Shown piece by piece: positions 8,412 to 16,390 of a DNA stretch of 34,864 nucleotides. A program made the translations under genes and the position numbers. Under the pieces are notes generated by a model. It searched no databases and had not been told where the DNA came from. It saw only the letters and a list, made by a program, of their open reading frames with translations. The stretch is taken from the NCBI GenBank assembly GCA_027482905.1, contig JAIXVP010000225.1, positions 1 to 34,864 on the forward strand, in the 5' to 3' direction. Source of the stretch: Opitutaceae bacterium. GTDB taxonomy: Bacteria; Verrucomicrobiota; Verrucomicrobiia; Opitutales; Opitutaceae. Position 1 is the stretch's first letter, and each line of letters starts with the position of its first letter.

Positions 8412-9401
8412 ATGGTTTTGCCCGACCCCATGAGCGACTTTTTCTCCGCCACGCAAGTATCGGCCGCCCGCGAGAGCCTACACAAGATCCGCGAATCGAT
8501 GCGCGGCACGATCAAGGGCAAGGACACCGTGCTCGACCAGGTGTTGACCGCGCTGGTCGCCGGCGGACACGTCCTGATCGAGGATCTGCCCGGCGTGGGC
8601 AAGACCACCCTCGCCTACGCCCTGGCCCGCTCGATGGATTGCGTCTTCTCGCGCATCCAATTCACCAGCGATCTGTTGCCCAGCGACGTAACCGGCGTGG
8701 CGATCTACGACGAGACGATCAAGGAGTTCGTGTTCAAAAAGGGTCCGGTCTTCGCCAACATCGTGCTGGCGGACGAAATCAACCGCGCCACGCCCAAGAC
8801 CCAGTCCTCGCTCCTCGAGGTCATGGATCGCGGCAAGGTCACGGTCGACGGCCAGGCCCACGCGGTCGGCGCGCCCTTCATGGTCTTCGCCACCCAGAAC
8901 CCGGTCGACTACGAGGGCACCTTCCCGCTGCCCGAGAGCCAGATGGACCGCTTCCTGATGCGCCTCCACATGGGCTACCCGCAGGCGGCGGACGAGCTGG
9001 AGATCCTGCGCAGCACCCGGACCGGCTACGACGCGATCGCGATGGAGCCGGTGGTGACCCGTTCGGACATCCTGCAACTCCAGCAGCTCGCGGCCCACGT
9101 TTTCATCGAGGACACGGTGCTCGACTACATCCTACGCATCGTCGGCGCGACCCGCACCGAGGCCGATTTCCGCGCCGGCGTGTCGGTGCGCGGCGGCCTG
9201 GCCCTGAAGCACGCGGTGCAGGCCCGTTCGCTGCTGGAGGGGCGCGACTTCGTGGTGCCGGAGGACGTCGCCGCGCTGGCCGTGCCCGTGTTGGCTCACC
9301 GCCTCACCCTAGTCCGTCCGGTCTCGGACGGCATGGAGGAGCGCCGCCTGGTCGTCGCGACCCTGAAGCGCATCATCGCCGCCGTCCCGCCGCCGGTCTG
9401 A
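8412..9401 (+). CDS. MoxR-family AAA+ ATPase
   Basis: A MoxR-type AAA+ ATPase of 329 residues from ATG 8412, or 323 from ATG 8430 (MSDFFSATQ), which fits the family start better. Walker A is GVGKTT at about 61-66 and Walker B is [11 protein letters not shown] at about 117-127. Further marks are the sensor region [23 protein letters not shown] and the arginine-finger-containing C-terminal lid ([15 protein letters not shown]). MoxR ATPases act as chaperones that load or activate partner proteins, usually DUF58 or von Willebrand A proteins encoded next door. That is the case here: a DUF58 gene starts 13 bases downstream. A TTGACG hexamer at 8389-8394 could be a -35 element, which would favour the 8430 start, but the matching -10 is poor. 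Confidence 0.92.
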   Translation: MVLPDPMSDFFSATQVSAARESLHKIRESMRGTIKGKDTVLDQVLTALVAGGHVLIEDLPGVGKTTLAYALARSMDCVFSRIQFTSDLLPSDVTGVAIYDETIKEFVFKKGPVFANIVLADEINRATPKTQSSLLEVMDRGKVTVDGQAHAVGAPFMVFATQNPVDYEGTFPLPESQMDRFLMRLHMGYPQAADELEILRSTRTGYDAIAMEPVVTRSDILQLQQLAAHVFIEDTVLDYILRIVGATRTEADFRAGVSVRGGLALKHAVQARSLLEGRDFVVPEDVAALAVPVLAHRLTLVRPVSDGMEERRLVVATLKRIIAAVPPPV

Positions 9402-9414
9402 GCGGCCCACCGCC

Positions 9415-10632
9415 ATGGTCACGACCGCCAAGCAATCCCGTCCGGCGGCGGGCGGTGCCGCCGCCGCGCCGGAGGGCTGGAGTCCCCCGGCGGCGGGTTG
9501 CACCGATTGGCAGGGCCCCTGGGCGGGCGCGAGGCGGCGCGGCCGGCGCTGGCGTTCCCTGCTCTGGTCGCTTCTGTATCCGCCGCGCGGACACCGCATC
9601 GCGCCGACCATCACCGGCGTGCTCCTGATCGCGGTGTCCCTCGGCATCGGCACGGCGGCCTACAACACGGCCAACAACATCCTCTTCATCACGCTCTCGC
9701 TGCTGTTGTCCTGCCTCATTCTCAGCGGCGTGCTCTCCTGGCTGAACCTCCGCGGGGTCGCCTGGCGGCTGCACCACGGCGGACCCTGGCGGGCGGGCCA
9801 GACCCAGACGGTCGCGCTCGAGCTGCGCAACAACAAGGGCCTGCTGCCGACCTACGGGCTGTGGTTCGATCTCGGGTCGCCCGCCGGGGACCAGCGCCGC
9901 CACCTCGAGATCCGGCTCGATCCGGGTGTTTCGACACGGCTGGAGTGGCCGGTGAAAGCGGAGCGGCGCGGCCTCCTCAGGGTGAGGCTGAAGGCGGTCG
10001 GATCGCTCTTCCCCTTTGGCTTCCTGCGCAAATCCGTCGCGTCCGAACTGGAGGCCGAGGTGCTGGTCTGGCCCGCCTCGGTGGAGTATCGCCGCCACGC
10101 GGAGGGCGCGGCCTGGCGATTGGTGCGGAGCCAGGGGCCGGTCAACCGGATCGGCCAGGAGGGCGACCTGCTGGCCCTGCGCCGCTACGCGCCCGGCGAC
10201 GCACCGCGCACCGTCCACTGGAAGGCCAGCGCACGTCTCCGGCACCTGATGGTGCGGCAGTTCTCGGCCGAGGGGCTGGAGGGCTTCTGCCTGCGGATCG
10301 ACACCGACGCGGCGGTCTGGCCGCGCGCGGAGCAGTTCGAGCTGGCCCTGTCCCTCGCCGCGACCCTGGCCGAGGATCTTTTCCGTCTGGAACGGCTCCA
10401 GGCGGTCGCGATCGACGACGAGCCGCCGCAGCCGGTGCGGCGCCTGCGCGACGTGGAGCATTTTCTCGACCGGCTCGCGCGGCTCGAGACCGCCGAGCGG
10501 CCGACCGGCGGGTCGCGCGCTCCTTTCGCGGCGTCCCCGGCCGCCGTCGTCCGCCGGGTCCTGCACCTTCAACCCCAGGGACCGCGCGGCGTCGCGGCGC
10601 TCCTCGATGGAAAACCCGCGGCCTCAGCTTAG
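9415..10632 (+). CDS. DUF58 domain membrane protein
   Basis: A 405-residue protein, second in the MoxR operon. Residues 1-60 are basic, followed by two membrane segments at about 62-80 (PTITGVLLIAVSLGIGTAAY) and 84-104 (ILFITLSLLLSCLILSGVL). The DUF58 signature is clear near 250-285: GDLLALRRYAPGDAPRTVHW followed by KASARLRHLMVRQF. DUF58 proteins are von Willebrand A-related and are the usual partners of MoxR ATPases; the biochemical role is poorly known, with links to envelope stability and stress. The last 26 bases overlap the start of the transglutaminase gene, which points to translational coupling. Confidence 0.88.
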   Translation: MVTTAKQSRPAAGGAAAAPEGWSPPAAGCTDWQGPWAGARRRGRRWRSLLWSLLYPPRGHRIAPTITGVLLIAVSLGIGTAAYNTANNILFITLSLLLSCLILSGVLSWLNLRGVAWRLHHGGPWRAGQTQTVALELRNNKGLLPTYGLWFDLGSPAGDQRRHLEIRLDPGVSTRLEWPVKAERRGLLRVRLKAVGSLFPFGFLRKSVASELEAEVLVWPASVEYRRHAEGAAWRLVRSQGPVNRIGQEGDLLALRRYAPGDAPRTVHWKASARLRHLMVRQFSAEGLEGFCLRIDTDAAVWPRAEQFELALSLAATLAEDLFRLERLQAVAIDDEPPQPVRRLRDVEHFLDRLARLETAERPTGGSRAPFAASPAAVVRRVLHLQPQGPRGVAALLDGKPAASA

Positions 10633-12916
10633 CCAGATCGAGCTCCAGCAGCTGCGCTGGTTCCTCGGCGGCCTGATCGGCGTGGTCTCGGCCTGGACCG
10701 TCTTCTACATGGAGGTGGACGCGCTGCTGGCGCTGGCGGTGATCACGCCAACGGTGCCGTTCTTCACCCTGTTCCCCCGCTTCTCGCGCGCCCTGCCGGC
10801 CCTCTTCCACCGCCTGGCCTTCCCGCTGATCGTCACCGTGTTCGCCCTCGACCTGTGGGGCAACCGCGAGCCCCTCCCGGCCATGATCCGGCTCGACCTG
10901 ATGCTGCTCGGCTACCGCTGCATCTCGCCGCGCGGCCGGCGCGAGGACCTGCAGCTCATCCTGCTCGCGCTCTTCGTGGTCGTGGTGACGGGCGTGTTCA
11001 CCGTCTCGCCCGCCTTCGTGGTGCAGATCCTCTTTTTCACCGGCGCCGCGCTCGGCCTGCTGCTCGCGGTCACGCTGTCCGACGCCCGCGCGGGCGGCGT
11101 GGCGGGCAACGCGGCGGGCTGGGAGCAGGTGAGCTGGCCCGACCTTTTCCGAAGGCTGCGGGCGGCGGCGGATCTGCGGGTGGTGGCCCTGGCCGGGGCG
11201 CTGTTCTGCGGCGTGGTGGTCCTGTCCGCCCTGCTCTTCCTCGCCCTCCCCCGCTTCGAGATCACCAACGACTTCTTTATCGACCGGCTGATCACCAAGA
11301 GCTCCCGCACCGGGTTCTCGGAAAACATCCTCTTCGGCGAGGTGAACAAAATCGCGCAGGACGGCGGCATGGCCTTCGCGGTGGACGTAAAAGATCCGGC
11401 GGCCGTGCCGGCGGAACTCTACTGGCGCATGCTCGTGCTCGACGAATATTCCGGGCAGGGCTTCCGCACCTCGGCCGGCCTGCGCAACAGCTTCCCGCCC
11501 GCGCGCGACAAGGCCATGGTCCACGGCGGCGCGGGCCGGGCGCGCGAGGACCGCACCACCTGGACCATTTACTACCAGCCGGGCGTAAGCCGCTACCTGC
11601 CGCTCATGGGCGGCTTCGGCCGGCTGCATTTCGGCGAACCCCAGGCCCTGGCCCAGAGCCCGGCGCTGCGCATCGCGGCGCTGCCCTCCGAACCGGCCAA
11701 GATGGTCGGCTACCGCGTCGAGGGCATGGACACCGACGGCGTGCTGCGCGACCGCCTCTTCGCCCGGGAGCACATCCTCCCCGCCTGGGACTCGCCCCGC
11801 GCGCGGATTTTTTTCAACCACGAAGCCACGCCTCGCGAGGCCGACGACGCCGAGGCGGCGACCGGCCGGGAGAGCGAAGGGAAGGAGCCCACCTTCCTGG
11901 AGTTGGGCGGCGTCGCCGCGGGGGACCTGGACAAGTTGCGGGCGTGGGTCGCGGAGATCGGCGGTCCCGGCGCGGGCGGACCCGATTTCGCTCGTCGCGC
12001 GGGCGCATGGCTCCAGGCCCGTCACACCTACAGCCTGGACTCCACCACGCCGGCCGGGGAGGGCGACGTCATCGTGCGCTGGATGGGCTCGCGCGAGCCC
12101 GGCCACTGCGAGCTCTTCGCCGGCAGCATGGTCCTGCTCGCCCGCTCCGCCGGCCACCCGACGCGCCTCGTCACGGGCTTCAAGGGCGGGGTCTGGAACC
12201 CGACCAGCGGCAGCATCACGGTGCGCAATTCCGACGCCCACGCCTGGTGCGAGATCTGGGACGAGGCGAACGGGTCCTGGGTGCGGACCGACGCCACGCC
12301 GGGCGGACGGATCACACCCGCGACCACCGCGGGCGCGCTCTCGGCCGGAGCCAGCCGGATGGAGCAGGACACCGGCTGGTCGGCGCGGCTCGATGGCCTC
12401 CGGGTCTTCTGGTATCGGCGCATCGTCAGCTTTGACCAGACCTCGCAACTCGAGCTGGTTCGCGGCACCAAGGATCAGTTGCGCACCATGCTGGTCGGAC
12501 TCCGCGAGCTGTTGGAAACACGCGTCCGCGAGCTGGTGGAGTGGCTGCGGCAGCCGTGGGATTTCCCGCGGATCTTCGGCAGCGCGGCGGCGCTCGGCGC
12601 GATCGTCGGCGGCGTCTGGTTCTGGCGCAGTTCCGGCCGTTCCCGGTGGATGGCGTGGCGCAGCCGCCGGGCCGCCTCCCACCGCCACGACCCGGTGCGC
12701 CGCGAAGCCTCGCGCTGGTTGGCGCGGTTGGAACGCCGCGCGCGAGCGACGGGTGCGGCGACCCCGCCCGAACTGGCCGGGACCCGCGAGCGCCTGCTCC
12801 GCCTGCGCTACGGCGCCCGGGAGGGCTGGGCGCCGCCCGCGGAGGTGTTCGCCGAGGCGAAACGCCGGCTGCGCGAGCTCGGCCGGGCCGGTCGAACGAA
12901 GCCCGCCGGGCGCTGA
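10607..12916 (+). CDS. TgpA-like membrane transglutaminase (DUF3488/transglutaminase-like)
   Basis: A 769-residue protein. The first ~215 residues contain six or so membrane helices (DUF3488 type). A long periplasmic part follows with a transglutaminase core: Cys501 in GHCELFAGSMVLLARSAG, His545 in NSDAHAWCEIW and Asp562 in VRTDATPG. These three form the expected catalytic triad, so the enzyme should be active. A last membrane helix lies at about 660-675 (AAALGAIVGGVWFW), with a basic cytoplasmic tail like DUF4129. TgpA of Pseudomonas aeruginosa has the same plan and is essential there; its substrate is unknown, with peptidoglycan or envelope proteins as guesses. With MoxR and DUF58 upstream this is a conserved three-gene set. 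The start ATG lies inside the preceding gene. Confidence 0.88.
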   Translation: MENPRPQLSQIELQQLRWFLGGLIGVVSAWTVFYMEVDALLALAVITPTVPFFTLFPRFSRALPALFHRLAFPLIVTVFALDLWGNREPLPAMIRLDLMLLGYRCISPRGRREDLQLILLALFVVVVTGVFTVSPAFVVQILFFTGAALGLLLAVTLSDARAGGVAGNAAGWEQVSWPDLFRRLRAAADLRVVALAGALFCGVVVLSALLFLALPRFEITNDFFIDRLITKSSRTGFSENILFGEVNKIAQDGGMAFAVDVKDPAAVPAELYWRMLVLDEYSGQGFRTSAGLRNSFPPARDKAMVHGGAGRAREDRTTWTIYYQPGVSRYLPLMGGFGRLHFGEPQALAQSPALRIAALPSEPAKMVGYRVEGMDTDGVLRDRLFAREHILPAWDSPRARIFFNHEATPREADDAEAATGRESEGKEPTFLELGGVAAGDLDKLRAWVAEIGGPGAGGPDFARRAGAWLQARHTYSLDSTTPAGEGDVIVRWMGSREPGHCELFAGSMVLLARSAGHPTRLVTGFKGGVWNPTSGSITVRNSDAHAWCEIWDEANGSWVRTDATPGGRITPATTAGALSAGASRMEQDTGWSARLDGLRVFWYRRIVSFDQTSQLELVRGTKDQLRTMLVGLRELLETRVRELVEWLRQPWDFPRIFGSAAALGAIVGGVWFWRSSGRSRWMAWRSRRAASHRHDPVRREASRWLARLERRARATGAATPPELAGTRERLLRLRYGAREGWAPPAEVFAEAKRRLRELGRAGRTKPAGR

Positions 12917-12959
12917 ACAATCCCGCGGCGCCGGGCCGGCGGCGAATCGCGCCGACCGT

Positions 12960-13961
12960 TCAGGCCGCCGCCTTCGACCGCGCCAGCCGGGCGGCCATCG
13001 CGCCGTGCAGGGTGAGTTGCAGCGGATGGTAGATGAGCAGAGGCAGCAAAATCAGTCCGGTGCGCGGGTCGCCGGCGAAGATAACCCCCGCCAGCGGCAC
13101 GCCGGAGGCGAGGGTCTTTTGCACCGCGCAAAACTCCGCCGCGATGCCGTCGCCCGCCTTCAGGCCCGCCGCCCGCACCAGCGCGCGCGTGGCGTAGGTC
13201 GCCGCCGCGAACAAGCCGCCGGCGATCGCCAGCGCCTCGAGCGGGAGCGTCGCGCCGTGCTGCGTCCAGACCTTGCCCTTGGAGGCGTCGCAGAAGGCCG
13301 CGAACACGATGAAGAGGATCACCGCCGTGCTCAGCGTCCCGAGCCGTTTTTTGTGCTTCGTGGCCCAGTCGCCCAGGCGCAGGCGCAACAGTTGCCCGAC
13401 CAGCAACGGCGCGAGGATCAGCTTCAACAACTCGACGATTATCCTGCCCGCGTCCACCCCGCCGCCCGCGTCGCCCAGGGTCACGCCCTGCAGGCCCATC
13501 GAGACGGCGAGCAGCGCCGGCGTGAGCACGATGCCGAGCAGGCTGGAAAGCACCGCGTTGCAGATCGCCCCGGCGATGTTGCCCCCCGCGCTGGCGGTTA
13601 GGACCGCCGCCGAGGAGACGGTCGAGGGCAGCACGCTCAGATAGACAAGGCCGATGCGCAGCTCGTCCGGCAACCAGCGCCCGACCAAGGCCGCCACCGC
13701 CAACCCGAGCAGCGGAAAACCCACGAAGGTCATGCCCTGCACCACGGCGTGCAAACGCACCTGGCCGATGGCCGCGCGCATCGCCGCCGTCGGAAGCAGC
13801 AGGCCCTGCAAAACGAAGATCAACCCGACCCCGAGCTTGGTCGTGAGCTCCGGGCGCAACCAACCGCCCTTGCTCGCGATGACCGGCGCGAACCACGCCA
13901 AGGCAAAGGCCACCGGCAGGAGGCAGATAAACCAGTGTTGCGCCCAGATCTTCTTGAACAT
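12960..13961 (-). CDS. Bile acid:sodium symporter-like carrier (SBF-like, YfeH type)
   Basis: A 333-residue integral membrane protein with nine or ten predicted helices. ATG 13961 (MFKKIWAQHWFICLLPVAF) is preferred over a TTG two codons upstream. Family marks are GVGLIFVLQGLLLP, the polar LPSTVSSAAVLTASAGGN crossing segment and a second inverted-repeat half with APLLVGQLLRL. This is the PF13593/SBF-like branch (E. coli YfeH), related to bile acid/sodium symporters; substrates of bacterial members are mostly unknown organic anions. It is convergent with the transglutaminase gene (43-base gap). It is downstream of the porin gene on the same strand, but a hairpin at the porin stop suggests separate transcription. 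Confidence 0.85.
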   Translation of the reverse strand: MFKKIWAQHWFICLLPVAFALAWFAPVIASKGGWLRPELTTKLGVGLIFVLQGLLLPTAAMRAAIGQVRLHAVVQGMTFVGFPLLGLAVAALVGRWLPDELRIGLVYLSVLPSTVSSAAVLTASAGGNIAGAICNAVLSSLLGIVLTPALLAVSMGLQGVTLGDAGGGVDAGRIIVELLKLILAPLLVGQLLRLRLGDWATKHKKRLGTLSTAVILFIVFAAFCDASKGKVWTQHGATLPLEALAIAGGLFAAATYATRALVRAAGLKAGDGIAAEFCAVQKTLASGVPLAGVIFAGDPRTGLILLPLLIYHPLQLTLHGAMAARLARSKAAA

Positions 13962-14031
13962 CTCCAACGCTTAAAGCCGCCCTCCGCCCCGCCGACAGCA
14001 CAAACCTCTGGTGTTTTCCGGCTTTCCGCCC

Positions 14032-14054
14032 GACCGGCGGCCCGCCGCCCGGTC
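14032..14054 (-). terminator. Hairpin at the end of the porin gene, possible terminator
   Basis: Plus-strand bases GACCGGCGG (14032-14040) can pair with CCGCCCGGTC (14045-14054) with one bulged C and a four-base loop. The hairpin overlaps the porin stop codon region and would be the end of the two-component locus. No U-run follows on the minus strand, so it could also just protect the 3' end of the messenger. Confidence 0.4.
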
Positions 14055-15411
14055 AGAAACGCACGCTCAACTGCACCGCCGCCGAGGGATTCAGCGATTC
14101 CGCCGCCGGCTGTTCATGCAGCACGCCCACCTGGGCTTTCAGCTGGGCGTTGGCCGCCAGACGCAAGGCCGGACCCGCCTCGAGCCGCCAGGCGTCGCGA
14201 CCCCAGCGCGCCTCGCCCCCGTCCGCCAGGCCGATCGGGACGAAGACTTGCTGGCTCCAGCGCGCGAAAACCGCCCAACGCGGCGAGACGCGCACCTTCG
14301 TCTCCAACGCATAGGCCAGGGTGTCGGCGTCCCCCAACCCCGGCACCGCGAAGCGCGCCGCCAGCGCCTCGCCCCAGAATTGGAAATGCCGCCACGCGTA
14401 GGTCAGGTCGAGGCCGGCCGTGGTTTGGGGGTGGTCGCCCCGGTCTCGTCCCACCCGAACCCGCCTCGCCCCCGGGGCGAGATAGGTCCCGTGCGCGACG
14501 GACAGCCCCAGCTCCCACGGCATGGCCGGCCGCCACCCCAGCCGGGCGGCCAGGGTCGGCTCCGCCCAGGCCTCCGCCGAACGGTCGTTCCACACGTCCG
14601 GTCGCGAGGAGAGCCCGCAATTCTTGAACTCCGCCGCGAGATCCCACCGGCCCGCTCCCGCCGCGACCGCCACCCCCGTGCCGTAGACCGCGCCCCACAT
14701 GATCGGGATGCGCAGTTCCTCGTCCTCGACCAGCGCCGCCGCGTCCCCGACCGGCGCGACATGCGCCCAACGCTCCAAAGTGGGCGCACGCCGGACCGCG
14801 GTGCCATCCCACAGCCCGGTCAGATTCTCCTGGGCCAGGGGGGCGGTGATGAAGGGGTAATCCCAGGCCGCATGGCGTTTCGCCCAACTGCCGAAAATCG
14901 TCGCGAACTGACCGGCCTGCACCACGAAACGCCGCTCCGGCCAGGGCGTGAACCGGAGCGCCGCCTCCTCCAGACGCAAGTCCAGCGGTTCGTCCGCCGG
15001 ATCAAAACCCCGGTCCGCCCGGAGCTGCGCCTGCGCGCGGATATGTTCGCCGATTCTCGCGTCGGCAAAGAGCAGCAGCACCGGACTGAACAACGTGTCC
15101 GCCTCGGGCCCGGTGTAGAGCAAATCGGCCGTCGGCTCGGGCACGAGATAGGTCGCGAGATCCAGCCGACCGGAAAACCTCAAACGCGCCGAGCCGTCCT
15201 CCGCCGCGAAATCAAGCGCACGCCCCACCTGGTCCGTGGCCTCGTCCCAATCCGCCCGCGCCACGCCGGCGTGCAGCAGGAGACCCGCGGCCACGACGGC
15301 GAGGAGCGGGCGAAAAGAAAGAGGGAGGAAACAAGTCACGGCGACCAAGGGGATGCGCGACGGGGCGTTTTCAGCATCGCCTCGTCGGTCCGCCCCGCAA
15401 GTCGCCGTCAT
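14053..15411 (-). CDS. Outer-membrane beta-barrel porin-like protein
   Basis: A 452-residue protein. ATG 15411 is chosen because AGGAG lies six bases upstream (15418-15422), the best ribosome site seen in this window. A long N-region precedes a signal peptide (SFRPLLAVVAAGLLLHAGVARA, cleavage before DWDEA near residue 53). The mature protein alternates hydrophobic and polar residues with many aromatic strand ends (RLRFSGRLDLATYLV, FVVQAGQFATIFGSWAKRH, AWRHFQFWGEALAARF) and ends in AVQLSVRF. A C-terminal Phe is the usual outer-membrane insertion signal. The phrase GQFATIFGSWAKRHAAWDYP is one I associate with unnamed porins near cupredoxin genes, but that is recollection. Probably the outer-membrane channel of the two-component locus; substrate unknown. 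Confidence 0.8.
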   Translation of the reverse strand: MTATCGADRRGDAENAPSRIPLVAVTCFLPLSFRPLLAVVAAGLLLHAGVARADWDEATDQVGRALDFAAEDGSARLRFSGRLDLATYLVPEPTADLLYTGPEADTLFSPVLLLFADARIGEHIRAQAQLRADRGFDPADEPLDLRLEEAALRFTPWPERRFVVQAGQFATIFGSWAKRHAAWDYPFITAPLAQENLTGLWDGTAVRRAPTLERWAHVAPVGDAAALVEDEELRIPIMWGAVYGTGVAVAAGAGRWDLAAEFKNCGLSSRPDVWNDRSAEAWAEPTLAARLGWRPAMPWELGLSVAHGTYLAPGARRVRVGRDRGDHPQTTAGLDLTYAWRHFQFWGEALAARFAVPGLGDADTLAYALETKVRVSPRWAVFARWSQQVFVPIGLADGGEARWGRDAWRLEAGPALRLAANAQLKAQVGVLHEQPAAESLNPSAAVQLSVRF

Positions 15412-15417
15412 CGCTTT

Positions 15418-15422
15418 CTCCT
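15418..15422 (-). promoter_or_regulatory. Strong ribosome binding site of the porin gene
   Basis: AGGAG on the minus strand, six bases before ATG 15411. It decides the porin start. Most other genes here have no such motif, so the porin is probably translated at a high rate. Confidence 0.75.
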
Positions 15423-15481
15423 TTGGTTTCCGGTCGGAAAACACGCACGCGCGGGACGGCGCACCCGGTCCTGCCGCAGGT

Positions 15482-16321
15482 TCAGGCGGGCGCAAACACC
15501 TCGGGTGGCGGCGGCTCCGTCAACCAGCGCGCGCGACCGGGTCCGGCCACCACCGCCGCCCGGGCCCGGCGCCGGGCCAGAAGGGCGAGCGTCTCCGGCG
15601 CGTCGGGCGCGAGCACGGCGATCCTCGCCAGCGCCGCCGCGTCCAGGGCCCGCGCGGCGAAGACCAGCACGGGCGCCGGCCCGCCTTTCTTCACGCCGCC
15701 GATCGCGGCCGCGCCGCTTCGGAGTTCGCCCAAGTCGGCGCGGATCGCCCCCGTGTCAGGCGAGTGGAGAAACAATCGTTCCGTGCGGCCTCGCACGCGC
15801 ACGACGTCGCCGGCCCGGACGGCGTAGTCCGGCGCGCCGCACCGGCCCAGCACAGCATGGACCCGGTCCAACGCATGCGCGGCGGCGAGATCGCCCGGTT
15901 CGAGATCAAGCGGCGCGAGCACGCGCAACCGTCGCCCCGTCAAAAGACGATACGCGTGCGCCAGGGTCGGCGCCCCGGGGGTCCCGCCGCCCCGCCGCAA
16001 ATCAAAACGGCCCGCGCTGCCGCGCGCCAAGGCGAGCGCCAGCCGGAGCACCACCCCCGTGCGAGGATCGAGAACAAGGGTGTCCCCCGGTTTGGCGGCA
16101 CGGAGACGCACGACGTCGTTGTCCGGCCTGTTCTCATCCCGAATCGATTCGCAACGAGCGATCTCAACCCGGGCGGCGGCGAGGGCCCTTCCGCGACCGG
16201 TCTCGGACCGCGCATCCAGCTCCAGTTGGATCCACGATTCGCAAGCCGGTCGCGCGCGCGACGTCCGGCGAAGGAAGCCGTCCGGTGACGGCACAACCAC
16301 GATGGACGGCGAACTCGACAT
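15482..16321 (-). CDS. Degenerate ApbE-like (FMN transferase fold) protein
   Basis: A 279-residue protein that I align by eye with ApbE, the FAD:protein FMN transferase. The order of segments matches: a helix-rich start (RALAAARVEIARCESIRDEN), LALALARGSAGRFDLRRGGG for the ApbE LARxTGGAFDPTVG, LDLEPGDLAAAHALDRVHAV for vDLGGIgKGYAVDRa, then YAVRAGDVVRVRG for vnaGGDvra.G. The strand VLVFAARALDAAALARIAVL stands in for the vtViAptAleADAldTalfvlG segment. The key residues are gone: the glycine pair of DLGG, the first Gly of GGD, the SG..R...iDPrTG block and the Asp-Thr of the metal site. There is no signal peptide. So it is either a non-catalytic relative or a new subfamily. An inverted repeat, a likely operator, lies 44 bases upstream. 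Confidence 0.6.
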   Translation of the reverse strand: MSSSPSIVVVPSPDGFLRRTSRARPACESWIQLELDARSETGRGRALAAARVEIARCESIRDENRPDNDVVRLRAAKPGDTLVLDPRTGVVLRLALALARGSAGRFDLRRGGGTPGAPTLAHAYRLLTGRRLRVLAPLDLEPGDLAAAHALDRVHAVLGRCGAPDYAVRAGDVVRVRGRTERLFLHSPDTGAIRADLGELRSGAAAIGGVKKGGPAPVLVFAARALDAAALARIAVLAPDAPETLALLARRRARAAVVAGPGRARWLTEPPPPEVFAPA

Positions 16322-16364
16322 GACTCACCGCTAAATCGATCCACGCACCCCGCTAGGGAAGAAT

Positions 16365-16382
16365 CGTAACGGCGCGGTTACG
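16365..16382. promoter_or_regulatory. Inverted repeat CGTAAC-N6-GTTACG, candidate operator (site 2)
   Basis: Arms CGTAAC (16365-16370) and GTTACG (16377-16382) with a six-base spacer. On the minus strand the core reads GTAACCGCGCCGTTAC and matches 13 of 16 bases of the site at 19666-19681. It sits nine bases past the kinase stop and 44 bases before the ApbE-like start, where an internal promoter for the ApbE-like and porin genes would be. Inferred binding site for the response regulator. Confidence 0.55.
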
Positions 16383-16390
16383 AGACGCTC

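Noticed and set aside
8389-8417. TTGACG ... ATGGTT as a promoter for the MoxR operon
   Set aside because: The -35 is good but the -10 matches only three of six bases and would overlap the first possible start codon; kept only as a remark.
10142-12688. Long open frame (about 848 codons) on the minus strand opposite the transglutaminase gene
   Set aside because: The translation is low-complexity Arg/Ala/Gly-rich and matches no domain; such frames are common opposite real genes in very GC-rich DNA.
12960-13967. TTG start two codons upstream of the symporter-like gene
   Set aside because: ATG 13961 is close, fits the first helix and needs no rare start.
16365-16382. Inverted repeat after the kinase as a terminator
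   Set aside because: The stem is only 6 pairs with half A/T and no U-run follows, while a near-identical copy lies upstream of the regulator gene; an operator is the better reading, though not proven.
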